A stretch of DNA of 64,000 bases from Chlorokybus atmophyticus (GCA_009103225.1 RHPI01001965.1:312485-376484); one strand, 5' to 3'. Numbered from the stretch's first letter, positions 1-16,720 are shown. Notes: generated from the letters alone by a model not told the origin. Numbers and translations: made by a program.

Positions 1-1777
1 GGGGGGCGAGTGCATACAACGCAACCACATGGGCTACCCTTAGTACACAACTTGGAGCTGTTACCCATGGTGCTGTCACAGTGAAACCGGGTAGATCACA
101 TTTTCAATTGGCCTCACTAGCGCACCTCAGCCGCAGATATGCTTCGCTTTTGTGTCCGATCATCCCTTTTATCCTTCTGATCGTCGCCTTGATCACTGGA
201 CTTACGTCCATTAGTCTGCGAGCTCAACGGAGCTTTGGTCTCCTGCATGCACATGTAAGTGAGCAGGCCTGTTTGCCCGCATGTTGGAAAGGAGGAAAAT
301 CAGCTAAGCAACCACATTGCATGCTTATGTACTGACCTTCGCAACATTTCCGATGGCGGCAGGACCGACCCTGTGTTATGATGGATGAAGTGAGTTGGTA
401 CATACACAGGATAAACAACAGAGATGAAGGACTGACTGTGGGAAACCAGTCCTTTGCTAGTTTGCATGACATGCAAAGGCCAAGTTGTGAACGGTAGGCA
501 GAGCAGAGCATGGGGGCTCACATAACTGTGGCCTGCAACTACATACGCAAACGCAACTGCAACTGCAAGCCTCATTACTTACTCCGCGGATGTCGATGGA
601 ACAACAGCTGCCGCTGTTGCTTCAGCAGCACCAGCAGGGGCGTACGGTGGAGCCATTGATGGCACACGCTTACAAACCTCACAAGCTCACCTACTCCAGC
701 ATGCGCGTGAACAACACAAAGCACAACCAGCGCAGAAAGCTCCGCCCCCGCCGCTCAATGCACATGCCCTGCGCGGTATGCACACTGCTGTCTGTTGGCG
801 CCAACTGAGCACAGCTGTCTCTGACTTCTCAGCGATAGGTATGCCAGCGTCACTCTGCCACCTCTCCGGCGTCACTTGATAGAACCGTCGTAAGTCACGA
901 CTCGTAACGCTGCGCGTCTCCGGCATGACGCCGATGTGATGGTCGCTGTGATGTGATGGTCGCTGAGCGTCACACACAATTCGAACCAGCATCACTTGCT
1001 AGCGTGTTGCCACTGTGACGTCGTAAAGCGTGACGCTGAGAGCGACCGTTTGAATTGGCGGGCAGGCCAGACCATGCACGCTGGGCCAGGCCAGGCTTTA
1101 GGCGGAGGAGCCGGCATGGCGCGGATGAGCGGGGAGGCTGCGCGGCGAGAGGAGGAGGAGGGCGAGGCGGAGGACGACCAACGGTTGCGAGGTGCGCTGT
1201 AGTAGTAGCTCAACAGCCGCTGACTGCAGCAATGGTTCAAGTGCGTGCTCACCTTGTTTGCTGGAATCAAAGATGTGACACCGGATTGTAAGCATTGTCG
1301 ATTGACTCAATTTTTTAAATAGTCCGCGGTTCGTACAGTGACCAAGAGTAGATCGGTTCATATGCGATTTAGGAGATTCCAATGTCATTGTTGCTCGTCA
1401 CTCACGTGTCGGACTACACCAGCGACATGGTTGCGTTAGAGCGAGGATAGCGCTTCTATATTCTATTGGGTGCGCTGTAGCTCTCATTCAGCCTTGTTTC
1501 CATGCTGCAAGAGTCTGTGATTTTGTTGCTGCCATCCGGGCATGACTTGGCCTGTGCCACTGCTTGTGCCATGCGTGACTGCACTGGATCAGGTAACCTG
1601 AAAGCCTAGCTGTATTTATTTGACCAAGTAGAATGTGTGGTATAGAGAACATTGCACGTGCTATGGCATGCAGGCGAACTGCAAGCGTGAGCGGGACACA
1701 AGTGAAAGTTGCGCATTAAGTTCTGCAGATTTTGCCAACCCTGCGAGTAGCTACATGTGAAAGTATTACAGTGACAC
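1..1777. other. No firm gene; GC-rich possible promoter/5' region
   Basis: I see no recognisable coding region here. At 590-1190 the sequence becomes GC-rich, which in this window marks the 5' ends of genes. A short open stretch from the ATG at 1116 to about 1191 (acidic, E/R-rich, ending at a GT donor) could be a first exon of the coiled-coil gene that follows. Its reading phase does not connect directly to the first secure exon at 1814, so an extra exon would be needed. The true 5' end of that gene is therefore unresolved. Confidence 0.4.
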
Positions 1778-1813
1778 ATGTATTCCGTGGTAGGCTGGGA
1801 GACACACAGTCAG

Positions 1814-4800
1814 CTGCGAGACGAGGCAGGAAGCCGCTCCAGCGATTATGACAGTCGATCAGAGCATGACATTATCACTTCACATGTTAGCAGCTCGCGA
1901 CCAGCCAGCGAGCTGTCGGACAGGTTCTGGTCACTTGTGACATCGTGCGTACAGGGCAGCAATGTGCGTATGTTTGCATCTCATCATCGTCAACTGTTTG
2001 CAGCGGCAATGAACATGACACAGCGAGTAGGACCGTGCATGCTGCGGTTCTGGCGTATGAGCAGCGGCTATCGGACGCCGCAACTGCAAGGCAGGCATCC
2101 GAGCTGGCAGTCATGCGGGCCGAGGCAGAAGCCACACGGGAGGATATGCGAGTCCGATTGGAGGAGAGTGATGTAAAGTGCAGGGCATATTACAATGAGC
2201 TGCGAGAGTCAGAGCAGCGCCTTCAGCGCTCGCTGTCTCAGCAGCACGAGCAGCTGGCTCGCATTGCTGCCCTTGAGCTGGAATGCGCTCATGCCAGTGC
2301 GGGCAGTAGCACTGCCAGTGAGGAGGATGCTGAGCGGATTCTGCGGCTTGAGGCAGAATGCGCAAGTTTGCGTGGACAGCTGTTTGATGCAAGACAACGG
2401 CTAGCAGAAGATGAGCAAGCAAAAGGCGAATCTGGGCTGCAAGAAGAGCTTGCCAGTGAAAGGCATGCTGCAGCAACTGCACAGCAGGCGGATGCCGAGC
2501 GAATAGCTGACCTTACCAACAGGTTAAAGATTTCAAATGAGCGCTATGACAGGTTGGAGTCATCTGCTCGTCTTCTTGCAGAGGCCAAGGTACATAGCAG
2601 CAGCAGCTGCAGGTGATTTGGTCTACGAATTGTGTTTGGGTTGTCACCACGTGGCTTCCTCGTTCTGCAGGCCACTTGGGCAGCCCTGGACGCTGAAAGA
2701 GCTGCACTCGAACAGGTGCGTTCAGCCTAGGCAGCAAATGCTGGTATCGAACATGTATCAGTGTATACTTGTTCTGTCAAACATCTGACGTGTTTGGCAA
2801 GTAGGCACGCGCTGTTGAAGCGGAGGTGCGAATGGCCACAGACAAGTGCGAACATGAGGTGATCTGAATGGTGCCAATGGTGCCGACTGCAAGATGAAGT
2901 CAAATGCCTCGCGCATATCTAGATGCCACTTTGTGTGCTACTCATGTCCCTTGTTCGCATCTGCTCATGGTGCTAGTGCTGTACTGGGTCACTACATCAT
3001 GACTTAAGGGCATGAGACAATGTGCATATGTTAAATTTGTGTCACTCGCGTCGTTGATGCAGATCTTGCGCCTTCGCGAGCAGCTTGGCGCACAAAGAGA
3101 GGTAGGCTGCTCTTCTGTTTACAGTTGCATTATGGCCGCTCCAGCATGGAAGATGTGAGTCCTTAATCTAAGTGCAGAGATGTATGCAGGAGGTTCGGCG
3201 AATGCGCATGGAACGGCTTGCCGTACCAGTGGGCAGCTCTTCCAGCACGGACACCAAAGCGTCAGCACCAGAGCGTGACACTCAAGTACGTTTGTACCTA
3301 CAATAGAAACTAGCGCCCCTTGCACTTAAGAAACCCTGTTTCCCGTCAGTGATCTCTGTGCAACGCTCAACATGTGGCAACTGACCATTGGGTTCCTGAA
3401 GGCACGCGCTTGGGAAGCGCAGCGGCGTGAGCTAAAGAGCCAGCTCAGTGATATGCGGTGAGCAGCACATGCAGTGTTAACAAATGCAACAAGCATGTGC
3501 TGATATTTCTTTGCGCTGTTGCAAAGAGGGCGCCTGGACACAGTCATTGTGAAGCTGGAGGAGCAGACAGCGCTTGTCGTCCGCCTTGAGGTGGGCAGAT
3601 GGGTGCTAAGCTTTTGCAACGAGATAATACATATGAGCTGTGAGTTGTCTGTGCATTGGGTAGGTGTTGAAAATGAAGAGGTGCTGCATGTGCAGGAGGA
3701 AAAGCGGGTACTTGCCGAACATCTAGAACAAGAGCGTGGCAGAGATTTGGAGGAGGGCATGCAGTTGCGAGGGCTGCGAGAGCAACATCAACGCTTGCTA
3801 GATGGCATTGACCGCTTCAGAGTGCAGGTGGCAACTCTTAGCAAAGGCCAGGAACTTTACTGCAGGCTAATTCTGCATACTCATGACTTGTGCATGCGAC
3901 GATTGTCAAGTTTGCACATCCTCTCTTTCGCGCAGACACGCAAGCTGAGGTGGTGTGTCAGTGATGATGCTACAGAGATTGAAAGCCCTCGTGCTGAAGA
4001 TGAGCAAGAGTTGACGAGCGGCTCCCCAGAGATGGAAGGTCTCAAGGAGGAGCTACGGGAGCTGCGGCGAGCCCTTGCAAATAGTGTCGATCAGCGCAGG
4101 AGGTTGCAGTCCGAAATTGATCGCTTGCAAAGCGAATCGAAAGAGCAGCTTGCTCTTCAGGCGCAGGTGATCTCTGAAACCTATGAGCAGCAGATAGCTG
4201 GCCTGACCGCTCGCGCTGAGCGCGCAGAGGTTGAGCAACCTGAGCTACAAGAGAAAGAGCTCTCCGAACTTCGCGCGCAGGTAGCATCTCTTGGTAGTTG
4301 TCTCTTAAGGAAGTCGCAAGCGTGTTAGTACCTATGCAGGACTGCCTCTCCTCAACTCTTGTTGACACCGCTGCTAACAATGCTTGTTGTGTTCTACAGG
4401 TGGCGGCTGAGGCTTCCAGGCGCGAGGCCTTGCGTGCTGACCTTGTCGAACTCAAGTCCACCCTCGATGTAGAGCACACGGCCTCTCGCGAACACGAACG
4501 TGAGCGCACAACACTGCGTGTTCGCTGTGCTCAGTTAGAACAAGAGCTTGCCCACATGAAGCAGAGGCAAGACAATGCCAGTGTGTCTGGCGATGTTCAT
4601 AGCAGCCTACAAGCAATTACTGCACAACTGGAGTCCCTTCAGGTATGGACGACACACAGCAACCTAACACTTTGTCCACTTCACCTAACAGCTGCACTTT
4701 CAGGCGTGGCGTTCTCATGCAGAAAACATGCTGAAGCAAAGAACAGCTTCTCCGAAGAGTGCGATGGACAGGTCAACCACAGAGGCCTTGCAAGCCAACC

Positions 4801-6199
4801 TAACCAGCACCAGGAAGGACCTTGAGCTCAGCAGCCTGCTGCTGGCGTGCATGACGCGTTCATTCAGACTGGACCTGCCAAAGGACCATGATGCTGCATT
4901 TCAAATCATACAAGTAAGTTTTTGCGTGCAAGGCTGCGTGCAAGGTATGATAACTTACCTGTTTCCAGTGTAATGGGCCTCAAGCGGTATACTTTGCACA
5001 ATGACAGGAAAAGGGTGCGGAGGTTGCACGTGTAGAGCAAGACGCTATGATGCTGCGCGCGGAGTGCGAGGACTTGAAGCGAAGGTTGGATGCTATCAAG
5101 CGCAAGTACATGCGCCAGTCCGTGCGACATCAAGCTCTGCAGCAGCATTTCGTAAGCCGTCTTGTCATCAAACTTGAACAGTGGATGGATGACTAACCAT
5201 GTGAATATCAATTACCCTGGCAGCTCCGCATCCAGCAGGAGAGGGAGCAGCAACATGCACAGCCGCCGCTTCAAATGCCTTCCAGCATGCAGCCAGAGGA
5301 CATGGCTGTTGTTGCCAACGCTGCTGGTGTGCAACCAAAGCTGCGCCCGCAAACTAGGCGCGGGCGCTTGGGAGCAGTTGTGCAGCAGGCCCCAAGCATC
5401 GGCATTATTGAACACTTCCCCATGCCACCCAGAATGCCGCCACGCCATTGGTCTGATTCGCCAACTCAGTCACGGGATGATGAGGACGATGCAGATGATG
5501 TAGATACGGCCGATGGAGATGGCTCTACCCAAGCTCCTGACAAGCAAGACAGTCAACAAAGGTACAGCCGATTCTGGTCAACATCAATTACGCTACAATC
5601 GTTATTGTCAGCTGATGCCACCACGTACATGTGTCAGTGCGCAGCTGCAGCCCACATCTCAAGCAGCCAATCCAGGGCATGGTGTCCTTGCAGACATCGA
5701 GTCAAGTGAAGATGGGTACGCGGGTGGCAGCATTCGTGCTTGGGACGGCACTGACAAAGAGTCACCCAAGGAACTGTCGCCCAAGGCAGCCAAGCCACGA
5801 GCACAGTCTGCACGCCACACTAAGTCAGGGCATGCTGCTGGCAGCAAGACCAAAGTGGCATTTGAAGAAGACGATAAGTCAAAAGCAAAGTCCAAGATGA
5901 AACGCTCACATGCCTCAGCACACATCGCAGTGCCCATGCCTGCACACAACGCTGGCAGCGTGTCTGCCGGCATTGCGCACGTTGCCCGGGCGGCTGGGCA
6001 ACGCGTTGCTGCGGCATGCGGGATGGCCGCAGTGCACGTGCCCACGTTCAGCAGAGTGCTGGCTTGCCATCAACGACGCTGTGCTGCTGGTCACAACCAT
6101 GCAAATGGAAGGGCGGCCAGCGCTCCACCACAACGCAGAGCTGTCGAGGCCACGCGGCATGCCAAGATGTACTGGCCTGAGGGCGCTGAGTGGTATTGA
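1814..6199 (+). CDS. Multi-exon coiled-coil protein (5' end uncertain)
   Basis: About 15 exons can be joined: roughly 1814-1921, 2002-2588, 2671-2715, 2807-2858, 3063-3100, 3190-3287, 3401-3459, 3529-3590, 3695-3840, 3935-4279, 4401-4642, 4705-4912, 5009-5150, 5224-5561 and 5638-6199. Nearly every segment is heptad-like and rich in E, Q, R, L and A (for example REQLGAQRE, EELRELRRALANS), so the product is a long parallel coiled coil. The tail from about 5224 on is different: proline-rich, then an acidic run (DDEDDADDVD), then a basic K/S/A-rich stretch, ending in EGAEWY and a stop. No motor, nuclease or membrane segment is seen. Such proteins are often cytoskeletal, centrosomal or ciliary, but I do not recognise the family. 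The last junction was fixed by phase: the donor after 5561 leaves phase 2, and the acceptor at 5636-5637 restores the frame. Start unknown. Confidence 0.75.
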
Positions 6200-6444
6200 C
6201 GTACATGCAACATGTCCAATTGGCTGTGTTCAGACCTAGCGAGTGCTTGCGTGTTACACCATACATCCCACAGGCCGCAACAGATAGAGCCTGCTTTGGT
6301 TCAAATATTGATTAGCTTAAATTCATACATACATTCTTGTATATGAGAACAAGATCTCACCAAGTTGCACTCTGTTCAATGTGCTTGACAAGCAACACCA
6401 CATCATGCATGAAGCAGGCAACTGCAAGCGCAGCTTTGTGATGG

Positions 6445-8083
6445 CTATTGCTTTGGATATATTCTCATGGTGAGCACCCTAGTATCATCCTTCACAATTG
6501 GTCTGGGCTTGGCTACAGGTGGTGAAGGTCGAGCTGGCCTGGTGTTCAGGCTAACACTGGGCTTGTCAACTGTTGGCACCTTTGCAGACGCATCATCAGC
6601 AGTCGCCATGCTGGGTGCCTCTGCATGCTCCAACTCTGACTCTGCGCGGGGCTTGACTACAGGTGGTAAAGGCTGAGCAGGCCTTGTCTTCAGGCTAACA
6701 CTGGGCTTGTCAACTGTTACCACCTCCGCAAACGCATTAGCAACGCTTGCGGCCGTGCTGGGTGCCTCCTCAGCTTGCTCCAACACTAATTCTGCGCTAG
6801 TGCTCGCACCGGACGCACTCTGCATCACGGGTCGGGGCTTGGGGACAGGCGGGGGCCTAGCCGGCCTGTTACTCAACTCAGGCCCTTTGCCAACCTTGCC
6901 AGTCTTGCCAGCCTTGTCCATATTCAACAACGCCCTTGCAAAGTCATCGTATGTAGGGAGAGCAACTTCAGTCCTCTTCTCATCAGTGTTGGCCCGGTTT
7001 AAAGGGGCTCTGGCTGCACTGAGATTCTTCACAGCCGCGGGCGAGTTTGAGGTCTTCTTCTCATTGCCTCGTAGCCGAACTAGCCCGTCTGCAGCAAGCA
7101 GCTGCTCGAACTCGTCATATGTTGGACCGTCTGGCTTGGAGTTGCCCGTGACAGCGAATGCAGCGGCCTCGGCAGCAACAAGCCGCTCCTGCACCTCCGC
7201 TACGCTGCGCCCCGTCGCTTTCGCATCCTCCAGAAGCTCTTTGCGTTTCTCTGCCAACTGCGTGTCCACAAGATGCATTAGTTCATGTGCAGGTCAAGAT
7301 TGATCACTTCCTCCACTCAAAGCATGTTTGCTGTGACGTAGTATAGATGGCACATGCGGTGCGCATCAAAGGGGAGAAATGACTAACATTGACCTGACCA
7401 AAAACATGAGAGCAACAGGCAACCCAGTACAGTGCAGCCATAGCAGAGCTTCTTACATGTTGACAACACAACATACAGGACGAGCCATCTGCAAGCATGA
7501 GCTCGCTCAATGTCAACAAGTTATGACCTCCGCCTGTTCATTCAGGCTGGCTGTCCATTTGCATCCTTAACAATGGCAGCGATCTACTGTAGCCAATTGC
7601 GTTCTGCGGTTGCGGGCAAACACACCAATTGGCTATAGCAAAATCACCCTACAGCAGCATCACACGTACTGGTAGCAAGTAAGTGTAGCAGCGCTTAATC
7701 CAGCAAGTAAGTAGAAGTACAAAGAGGCGCCAATTGCGTACCTTGCGCTTGGTGAGCTCAGGGTCCTCTCCCAGCATGCGCCCGAACGCAAAGTACTCCG
7801 CAGCCGTCCGCGCATACTCGCTCGCGTAGCTGCTGCTGTCCCCGGTGGCGGCGGCGGCGGCACCACCTGCCCCATCCCTCGACGACGACGACGACGACGA
7901 TGACGAAGCGGAGGCGACCGTCACCCTCGCCTGTCTTCCGGCGCCTCCCGCCCACCTCACCGTAGCCGAGCTTGCGGTGCGTGTCTTTGCCTTGCGTAGG
8001 ACTCGCCTACTGCTGCTGCTGACGTTGCTGCTGGTGGCGTGCACCAACGACACTCCCGCCGCCACCGCCACCGCCGCCGCCAT
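6445..8083 (-). CDS. Probable plastid-targeted protein with proline-rich C-terminal repeats
   Basis: Two exons, 8083-7742 and 7257-6445, join in phase 0 to give 384 residues. The start is the first ATG of an Ala/Ser-rich, then Arg-containing leader (MAAAVAVAAGVSLVHA...) typical of a chloroplast transit peptide, followed by a polyserine run coded at about 7877-7905. Residues around 85-145 look helical and charged (GEDPELTKRK then LAEKRKELLEDAKATG). The C-terminal half carries two near-identical copies of a unit with TVDKPSVSL, TRPA and a PPV-KPR core, plus a third, weaker PPPVPKPRP. Such PxxPxPR strings resemble SH3-type ligand motifs. Two short YDEFEQLL / YDDFARALL elements repeat at about residues 165 and 220. 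I do not recognise the family. It ends convergently with the coiled-coil gene, 245 bp away. Confidence 0.75.
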
Positions 8084-8947
8084 GGCTGTCGTGTGCGCCC
8101 CGAAACTCGCAGGAGGTCTGCACAAAAAGCTGCACTGAGGCGGCCTCAGTTGCTATCTGGTGCCGCTGATGCACATGGTAGAGCAAAGGAGCCATTAAGA
8201 TTAAGATAGCACAGCAACAGAAAGCAGGGGGTTACAGATATAAGCAGCAAACAAGGCTAGGCAATGCACAAAGGGTAGTGTAGAGAAATGGAACAACAAG
8301 CCAAGACACTACAAGGCTAAGCTACGCCTTACCAGCTAGGCCTCTGCTTGGCTTCCAACGTACAAACCCATGCCAACGAGCTCCAAAGAGCTGATGTGTT
8401 GTGACTCAACAGTTGGAACAACAATGCTGAAGACTTCGTCTTGCGATGCAATTGTGCAGACTAGTGTCATACATCCCCAATGGACAAGTTCCACTCAAGT
8501 CATCCTACGACTAGTTCCAGTATAACCATTCGCGTAACCAGGTAGCGCAGCCATCAACTTCCGAGCAACATGCACACCGACAACAGCAACACTGACAAGC
8601 ATGTGGCCGGCATTGCTAAAAAGTAGTCATTAACCAGGAAACAGATTAACTGGTCATAGTACAACACTTGGCGAACCCAAACAAAAAAGGAGACTCCGAT
8701 TGCAGAGTACACTACTTACGCGGTGCTTGCTGGTGTCGCGCAAGCCGCCACACTATACAAGGGGATTGGTTATATGCATTGTTTGCTGCATGTGCCTGGA
8801 ATGCGGTTGCAACCGCAGCGGCTAACTACACATTCTCAAGAGCTGGTACACACAAGCAAAGTGCTGGTGCCTGTGTTGCAAACCTAACTTTGTTGGACAC
8901 TGAAGTCAAGGAAGGGATGGGGAGACGCGTGCTTGAACTCGAGAAGT
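8084..8947. other. Intergenic, no gene seen
   Basis: This stretch lies upstream of the proline-rich gene and downstream of the photodecarboxylase stop, both on the minus strand. No coding or RNA gene is supported. The first 100 bases next to the upstream gene are the likely promoter and 5' UTR. Confidence 0.6.
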
Positions 8948-12431
<3,484 letters not shown>

Positions 12432-13139
12432 TGCCTCCGGCAACCACCGAGCACAGTCTACGACCGACCCTGGGTAACCTGCGCCTCCTCCCCAGAGTCG
12501 CCTAGAGGGACCAGCAGCAGGACGTGCCTGCCGCCGCCGCTCAAGGCTAACGTTCGTTTGTCTCGGGGGAGCAGCGTCCTACAGGCCCGTGTTTTGGCCC
12601 AATGAGACGAGGGCAGGAGACTGATCCATCCCCCATTATTGGCTGGCCGTCGATCCCGGGCCTGCCTTGCTGGCCCGGGCGCCGCACAGATCTGCCCGCC
12701 CAGCCGATTGCGCATGGTACTGGTGGTACTTGCACTTGTGTCATGTGATGACTTTAAGCCAATAAAGGCAAAGTCGTGTCATAAACGACACATTATAAGA
12801 CTTCGCAAATTGCAAACGGCAGTGCTTGTGTGGTAATCTGATGTTGCAAGGCACAAGGTCCACCAAGAATTGTGTAACAAATACGTGTAACAATATCACG
12901 GTACATGTAATAATATGTGAATCACATATTGCATCTACGCAAATTGTCGTGATATAAAGTCTCTCGCGCAAGGGTGAATGTTGCGACATGAGCAAGTGCA
13001 ATTAGGTGCTGGAGCTGCAGGGCTCTATTCGGGGATGATGCTGAGTCTTGCGGTGGTTTGAGAGTTTGTAGGGTGCGTGATTACAAGTGGGAGAGAAAAG
13101 AACTGGGTGGTCTCCTTAATCAGATGTTGCAGTAAGTCA

Positions 13140-13475
13140 ACAAGCTCCGCAACTTGGAGGATGCTTGTGAGCAAGCACACAGCAACCATGCGTGTGTATA
13201 TGTGTAAAATTGATAAATGTATGAAGGTTTCGTTGGCTAAGTGAAGCGAGTTTACATACCGCAAGCAAATAAGCAACAAGTACCAGTGCATGAGCAACCG
13301 TAAGTTAAGCCGTACAAGGCATGGAAAGTATCGTTGGTAAAGGGAGGTGCAGTCCGCAGGCAACGAGGTATGGCCACGCCACGAGGTGGGCACATGCAAG
13401 GTAAGGCAATGCAAGGCATACAAGAACAAGCTCAAGCAGGCAAAAGGTATACGCCGCACGAATCCTCACAATCTG
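13140..13475. repeat. Direct repeat copy 1 (about 335 bp) at left edge of transposon island
   Basis: This stretch is clearly homologous (I estimate 80-87% by eye) to 20548-20884 in the same orientation. Shared blocks include CAAGCTCCGCAA at the left end, GGGAGGTGCAGTCCGCAGGC in the middle and GAATCCTCACAATC at the right end. The two copies bracket the retroelement remains between 13.6 and 20.3 kb. They could be old LTRs of the outer element or an unrelated dispersed repeat. No primer-binding site or polypurine tract sits next to them. Confidence 0.8.
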
Positions 13476-13600
13476 TAACAGCACCACCGTCGCCGGTGAT
13501 GCCCCTTCAATCCTCTACCCCAACACCCACACCGCCCATGACAAGCCTTCAACGGCGTGGCCGCCACTGAGCAGAGAACTGAAAGTCCCCACATCAGTTT

Positions 13601-13994
13601 GATGTGACCTTGATTATCAAGAGTATATCAAATATATACCTCTCGATAATTAACTCACAACTAGACATCGACCCTACAGATAGGGTAGTTAGGAAATCTA
13701 GCGTGAGCCAATCACATCTCAGATTAGATACCTATCGATAAGGTACCTATTGAAAGATACCTATCGTAAGGTACCTAACGAGGTAGTGATCACATTTTAT
13801 CAAATGTGACACTAAATAGGCCTGAATAAGCGGTTCTACACCTATAAGGACTTATTTAAGCTATGATAAAGCATCATAGCCTTTAATAAGCAAGAAACCG
13901 TAGAAAAAGAGGTATAAATAAGCATTAGATACTTATTCATACAGAATGTGTTATTTAGGTAGCAATAACCCCTATTATTATTGCTCCCGTTACA
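13601..13994 (-). repeat. 3' LTR of the Ty3/gypsy element (left boundary uncertain)
   Basis: On the minus strand a polypurine tract (AAGTCGGGGGGA, about 13995-14008) is followed at once by TGTAACGGGAGC, the expected layout of PPT then LTR start. The LTR-like, AT-rich sequence runs to about 13601, where the plus strand reads TG. It holds several small palindromes built on GGTACC and TACCTATCG, and paired words such as ATCACATTT/AAATGTGA. Confidence 0.6.
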
Positions 13995-14239
13995 TTCCCC
14001 CCGACTTAGGTTTTCAACGTCCTCGTTGAACTCAAGTTGATCAGGCTTGATTTCGAGTAATTGTAACCAGTGAGATAGCAGGAAATGACAGGGTGGTAAT
14101 GAAACCGCACGGCCAGTCCGTTATAAAACCAAGCCCACAATTTATGGGACAGGACTTGAATCCCAATAAGCTCGAAGCAACTCGCGGCAGTGCGTAACAT
14201 GCCTGTCGGGCTCCCAACTGTTATGTTCTGGGCCATACC

Positions 14240-15600
14240 CTTTTTATTTCACCAAATAGCGAGTTCGTCGCAAATTTTACACGGTGACTGACAAGAGACT
14301 GAGGGACTGTCGGGTGCCTGACCATATCTGACCCTAACTGACCTAACGAGTTGGGCCATTAAGGGACTGAAATGGACTGCCGGTGCATTTTGTGGACTAT
14401 ACTCAATCACCGACCGCCTATCGTACAGTATATTGGATTGTTGCCTACCGGTGGTGACGTGACAGCAACATATGTTGACGGTTGCCGACCGCCGGTCATA
14501 CAGCTTCCGTAACGGCAACCTACCTATTATGACAATTAAGTGTACATTCAGGCCCCTAATGGCGACGGTCGATACCGGTGAGTCAGAGTTGACCCGCGGC
14601 CGGCCGCCGGCCGTACATTAGCCGCGGCGGCGACCAACCTACATTGGTAAGCTAATGACCACTCAGTCCCAACGAAGTCTCTTAAGAGGGACGAGCGATG
14701 GCGGCGGGTACCTGTCAGTCCGGTTAGGTATACTTGGCACCCTCATGGGAACAATAGTACCATTGCAATGGTACAACAGTTCCATCAAAAGTACCCTAGA
14801 TGGTACTTATTATGTGATTGCACAATGGAGCCATCGTACCATTTTTATGGTACGATCGTACCATTGACTTGAAGCCGTTGAGCGTTTGAAACGCAGCAGC
14901 GTTCAAATGCTCAACGGCTTCAAGTTCAAGGACAGTTGTGCGGCGGCGGCGGCGGTAGTGGCGGCGGCGGCGGCGGCAATTGCAATGGCATGGTAGGTGA
15001 GTTTGATTGTATGTGTCATGATGTATGATGCCATTGTGTTGGCGCCCTTGCCGACCAGGCCAGCGGAGGAGGAGCGGCGAGGCGGCGGCGGCGGAGGAAG
15101 AGCGGCGGCGCAGGCGGCTGAGTATAAGGGTAGAGTATAGAGTAGTAGTAGTAGTAGTAATAGCTCAACATAGTTTACATTGTAGCGTAGCAACAGTTTG
15201 TAATTTAATCCATGGGTACTTTTGTGCATCAATCAAGCTTATAACTCGCCGTCTCTCACAGTTGACGACAATCACATGCATGCAGTATGCAGCACATGAC
15301 TGAACGGTACCGGTAGGTACCGGTAGGTACTGGGGACATTAACGTCAGTTACCCTAAAAGTACCATAAGGTACCCCAAAGGTACCTGATAGTTAGGCACC
15401 CTTGAGGTACGGTTGCCGGTACGTAACTGTTAGGTACTGATTAATTAGGTCAAGTCCCTTTTGCTTGACTGATGGGTATTTAACAGGTACCTGTCAATCT
15501 AGGTCAGTCCCTTTATTAAAACGGCTGCCGACTAATGGTGACGGCCGTTATATCAGGTCCCTGTATCGAGATTATAGGTGGACTGAGCCACGACAGTCAA
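14240..15600. repeat. Palindrome- and GTACC-rich non-coding tail of the retroelement
   Basis: There is no coding region here. The stretch is densely packed with GGTACC/GTACC words and small hairpins (around 14750-14865 and 15303-15440), a perfect-type stem at 14867-14925, CGG/GGC trinucleotide runs (14941-14975, 15080-15115) and a short GTA run near 15145. It lies between the integrase stop and the polypurine tract. Confidence 0.6.
14867..14925. repeat. Inverted repeat, about 24-bp arms
   Basis: Arms 14867-14890 (ACTTGAAGCCGTTGAGCG...) and 14901-14925 pair with a single mismatch or bulge around a 10-base loop. Confidence 0.8.
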
Positions 15601-15605
15601 AATAA

Positions 15606-16720
15606 CTATTGTTTGGTGCACGGCCGTTGCCAATATTCAATCGGCCGGCAGGGGAAACATTTTGCAAGTTGCGCGTCCTCGACTATTAGCTTATGGTTCA
15701 ATATAGCTTTCACCTCGTATTCGAGCTCGCTGTCCACCTCAACTGGCGTTGGTGGAGGCTGTGTCCTACCGTCTGAGCGGTAAGGTTTCAACAAGTTCAC
15801 ATGGAACACGTTGTGTATACGCACATTTGGGGGCAATTGCAGTCGATAAGCGTGCGTACCAACTCTATCAATGATAGAGAAAGGACCTAACCATTGGGGC
15901 AGCAACTTGCGAGCACCCGTACCTTTGATGGTTATGTTCTTTGCGTTAAGCAAAACTTTATCGCCGACATCGAAAGTGGCCATTCTTCGATGTGTATCAG
16001 CATAAGCTTTTTGCCTGTCCTGTGCTTCCGACAGACATAGCTTGGCTCGAGCCAAATTGTCTTGCATATCAGTGGCAAATCCTTTTGCCGCTGGTACAGT
16101 CATGGCATTGCGAGGTACACGCAATGACGCTGGTGTGTTCGGGCGAATCCCATAATCCAAGAAAAATGGGGTTTCCTTTACACTTTCCTGCCACGCGTTG
16201 TGCTCAGCGAACTCAGCCATTGGCAAGTACCTGTCCCAATCAGCATGGTTAGAAGCCACATAGTGGCGAAGCATTTCTTCCAGTATTTGATTTGCTCGCT
16301 CAGTTGATCCGTCCGTTTGCGGGTGGAAAGCAGTCGACATGCTTTGTTTTACCCCCAACAATTCATAAACCTCTCTCTAAAGCTTGAAGACAAACCGAGG
16401 ATCACAATCTGTGATAAGCTCACGCGGTACACTGTGAACTCGAAAGGCCGTGGACACAAATAAATGTGCCAAGTCTCGTGCACTCACACTTGTGCAACAT
16501 GGGGCAAAAACCACAATAACAGTGTATTTGGCTGCTGTTTCTGGTAGGTCAGTAATCAAATCCATACTGACACTATCCCACTTTTGTTCTGGAATTACTA
16601 ATGGTTTAAGCAATCCCGCTTGTTTTTGTCGTAGTGGCTTATTACGTTGACACACGTCACATTTGCAAACATATTAATCCACATCAGCTGACATTGACGG
16701 CCACCGATATAACTGTTGCG
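15606..16720 (-). pseudogene. Retrotransposon integrase with chromodomain start, interrupted by stops
   Basis: Integrase joins element DNA to the host chromosome. The second half of the zinc-binding domain (CDVCQRNK), the core aspartates (SMDLI and TDCDPRF) and the core glutamate (in STERANQ) are visible, followed by the GPY/F-type region (LPQWLGPFSI) and the HNVFHVNLLKP block typical of Ty3/gypsy. The chromodomain begins (ELEYEVKAIL) and then breaks off. A TAG at 16377-16379 and a TAA near 16675 interrupt an otherwise single frame. The histidine half of the zinc finger is missing, which places the deletion junction near 16720-16760. Confidence 0.88.
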
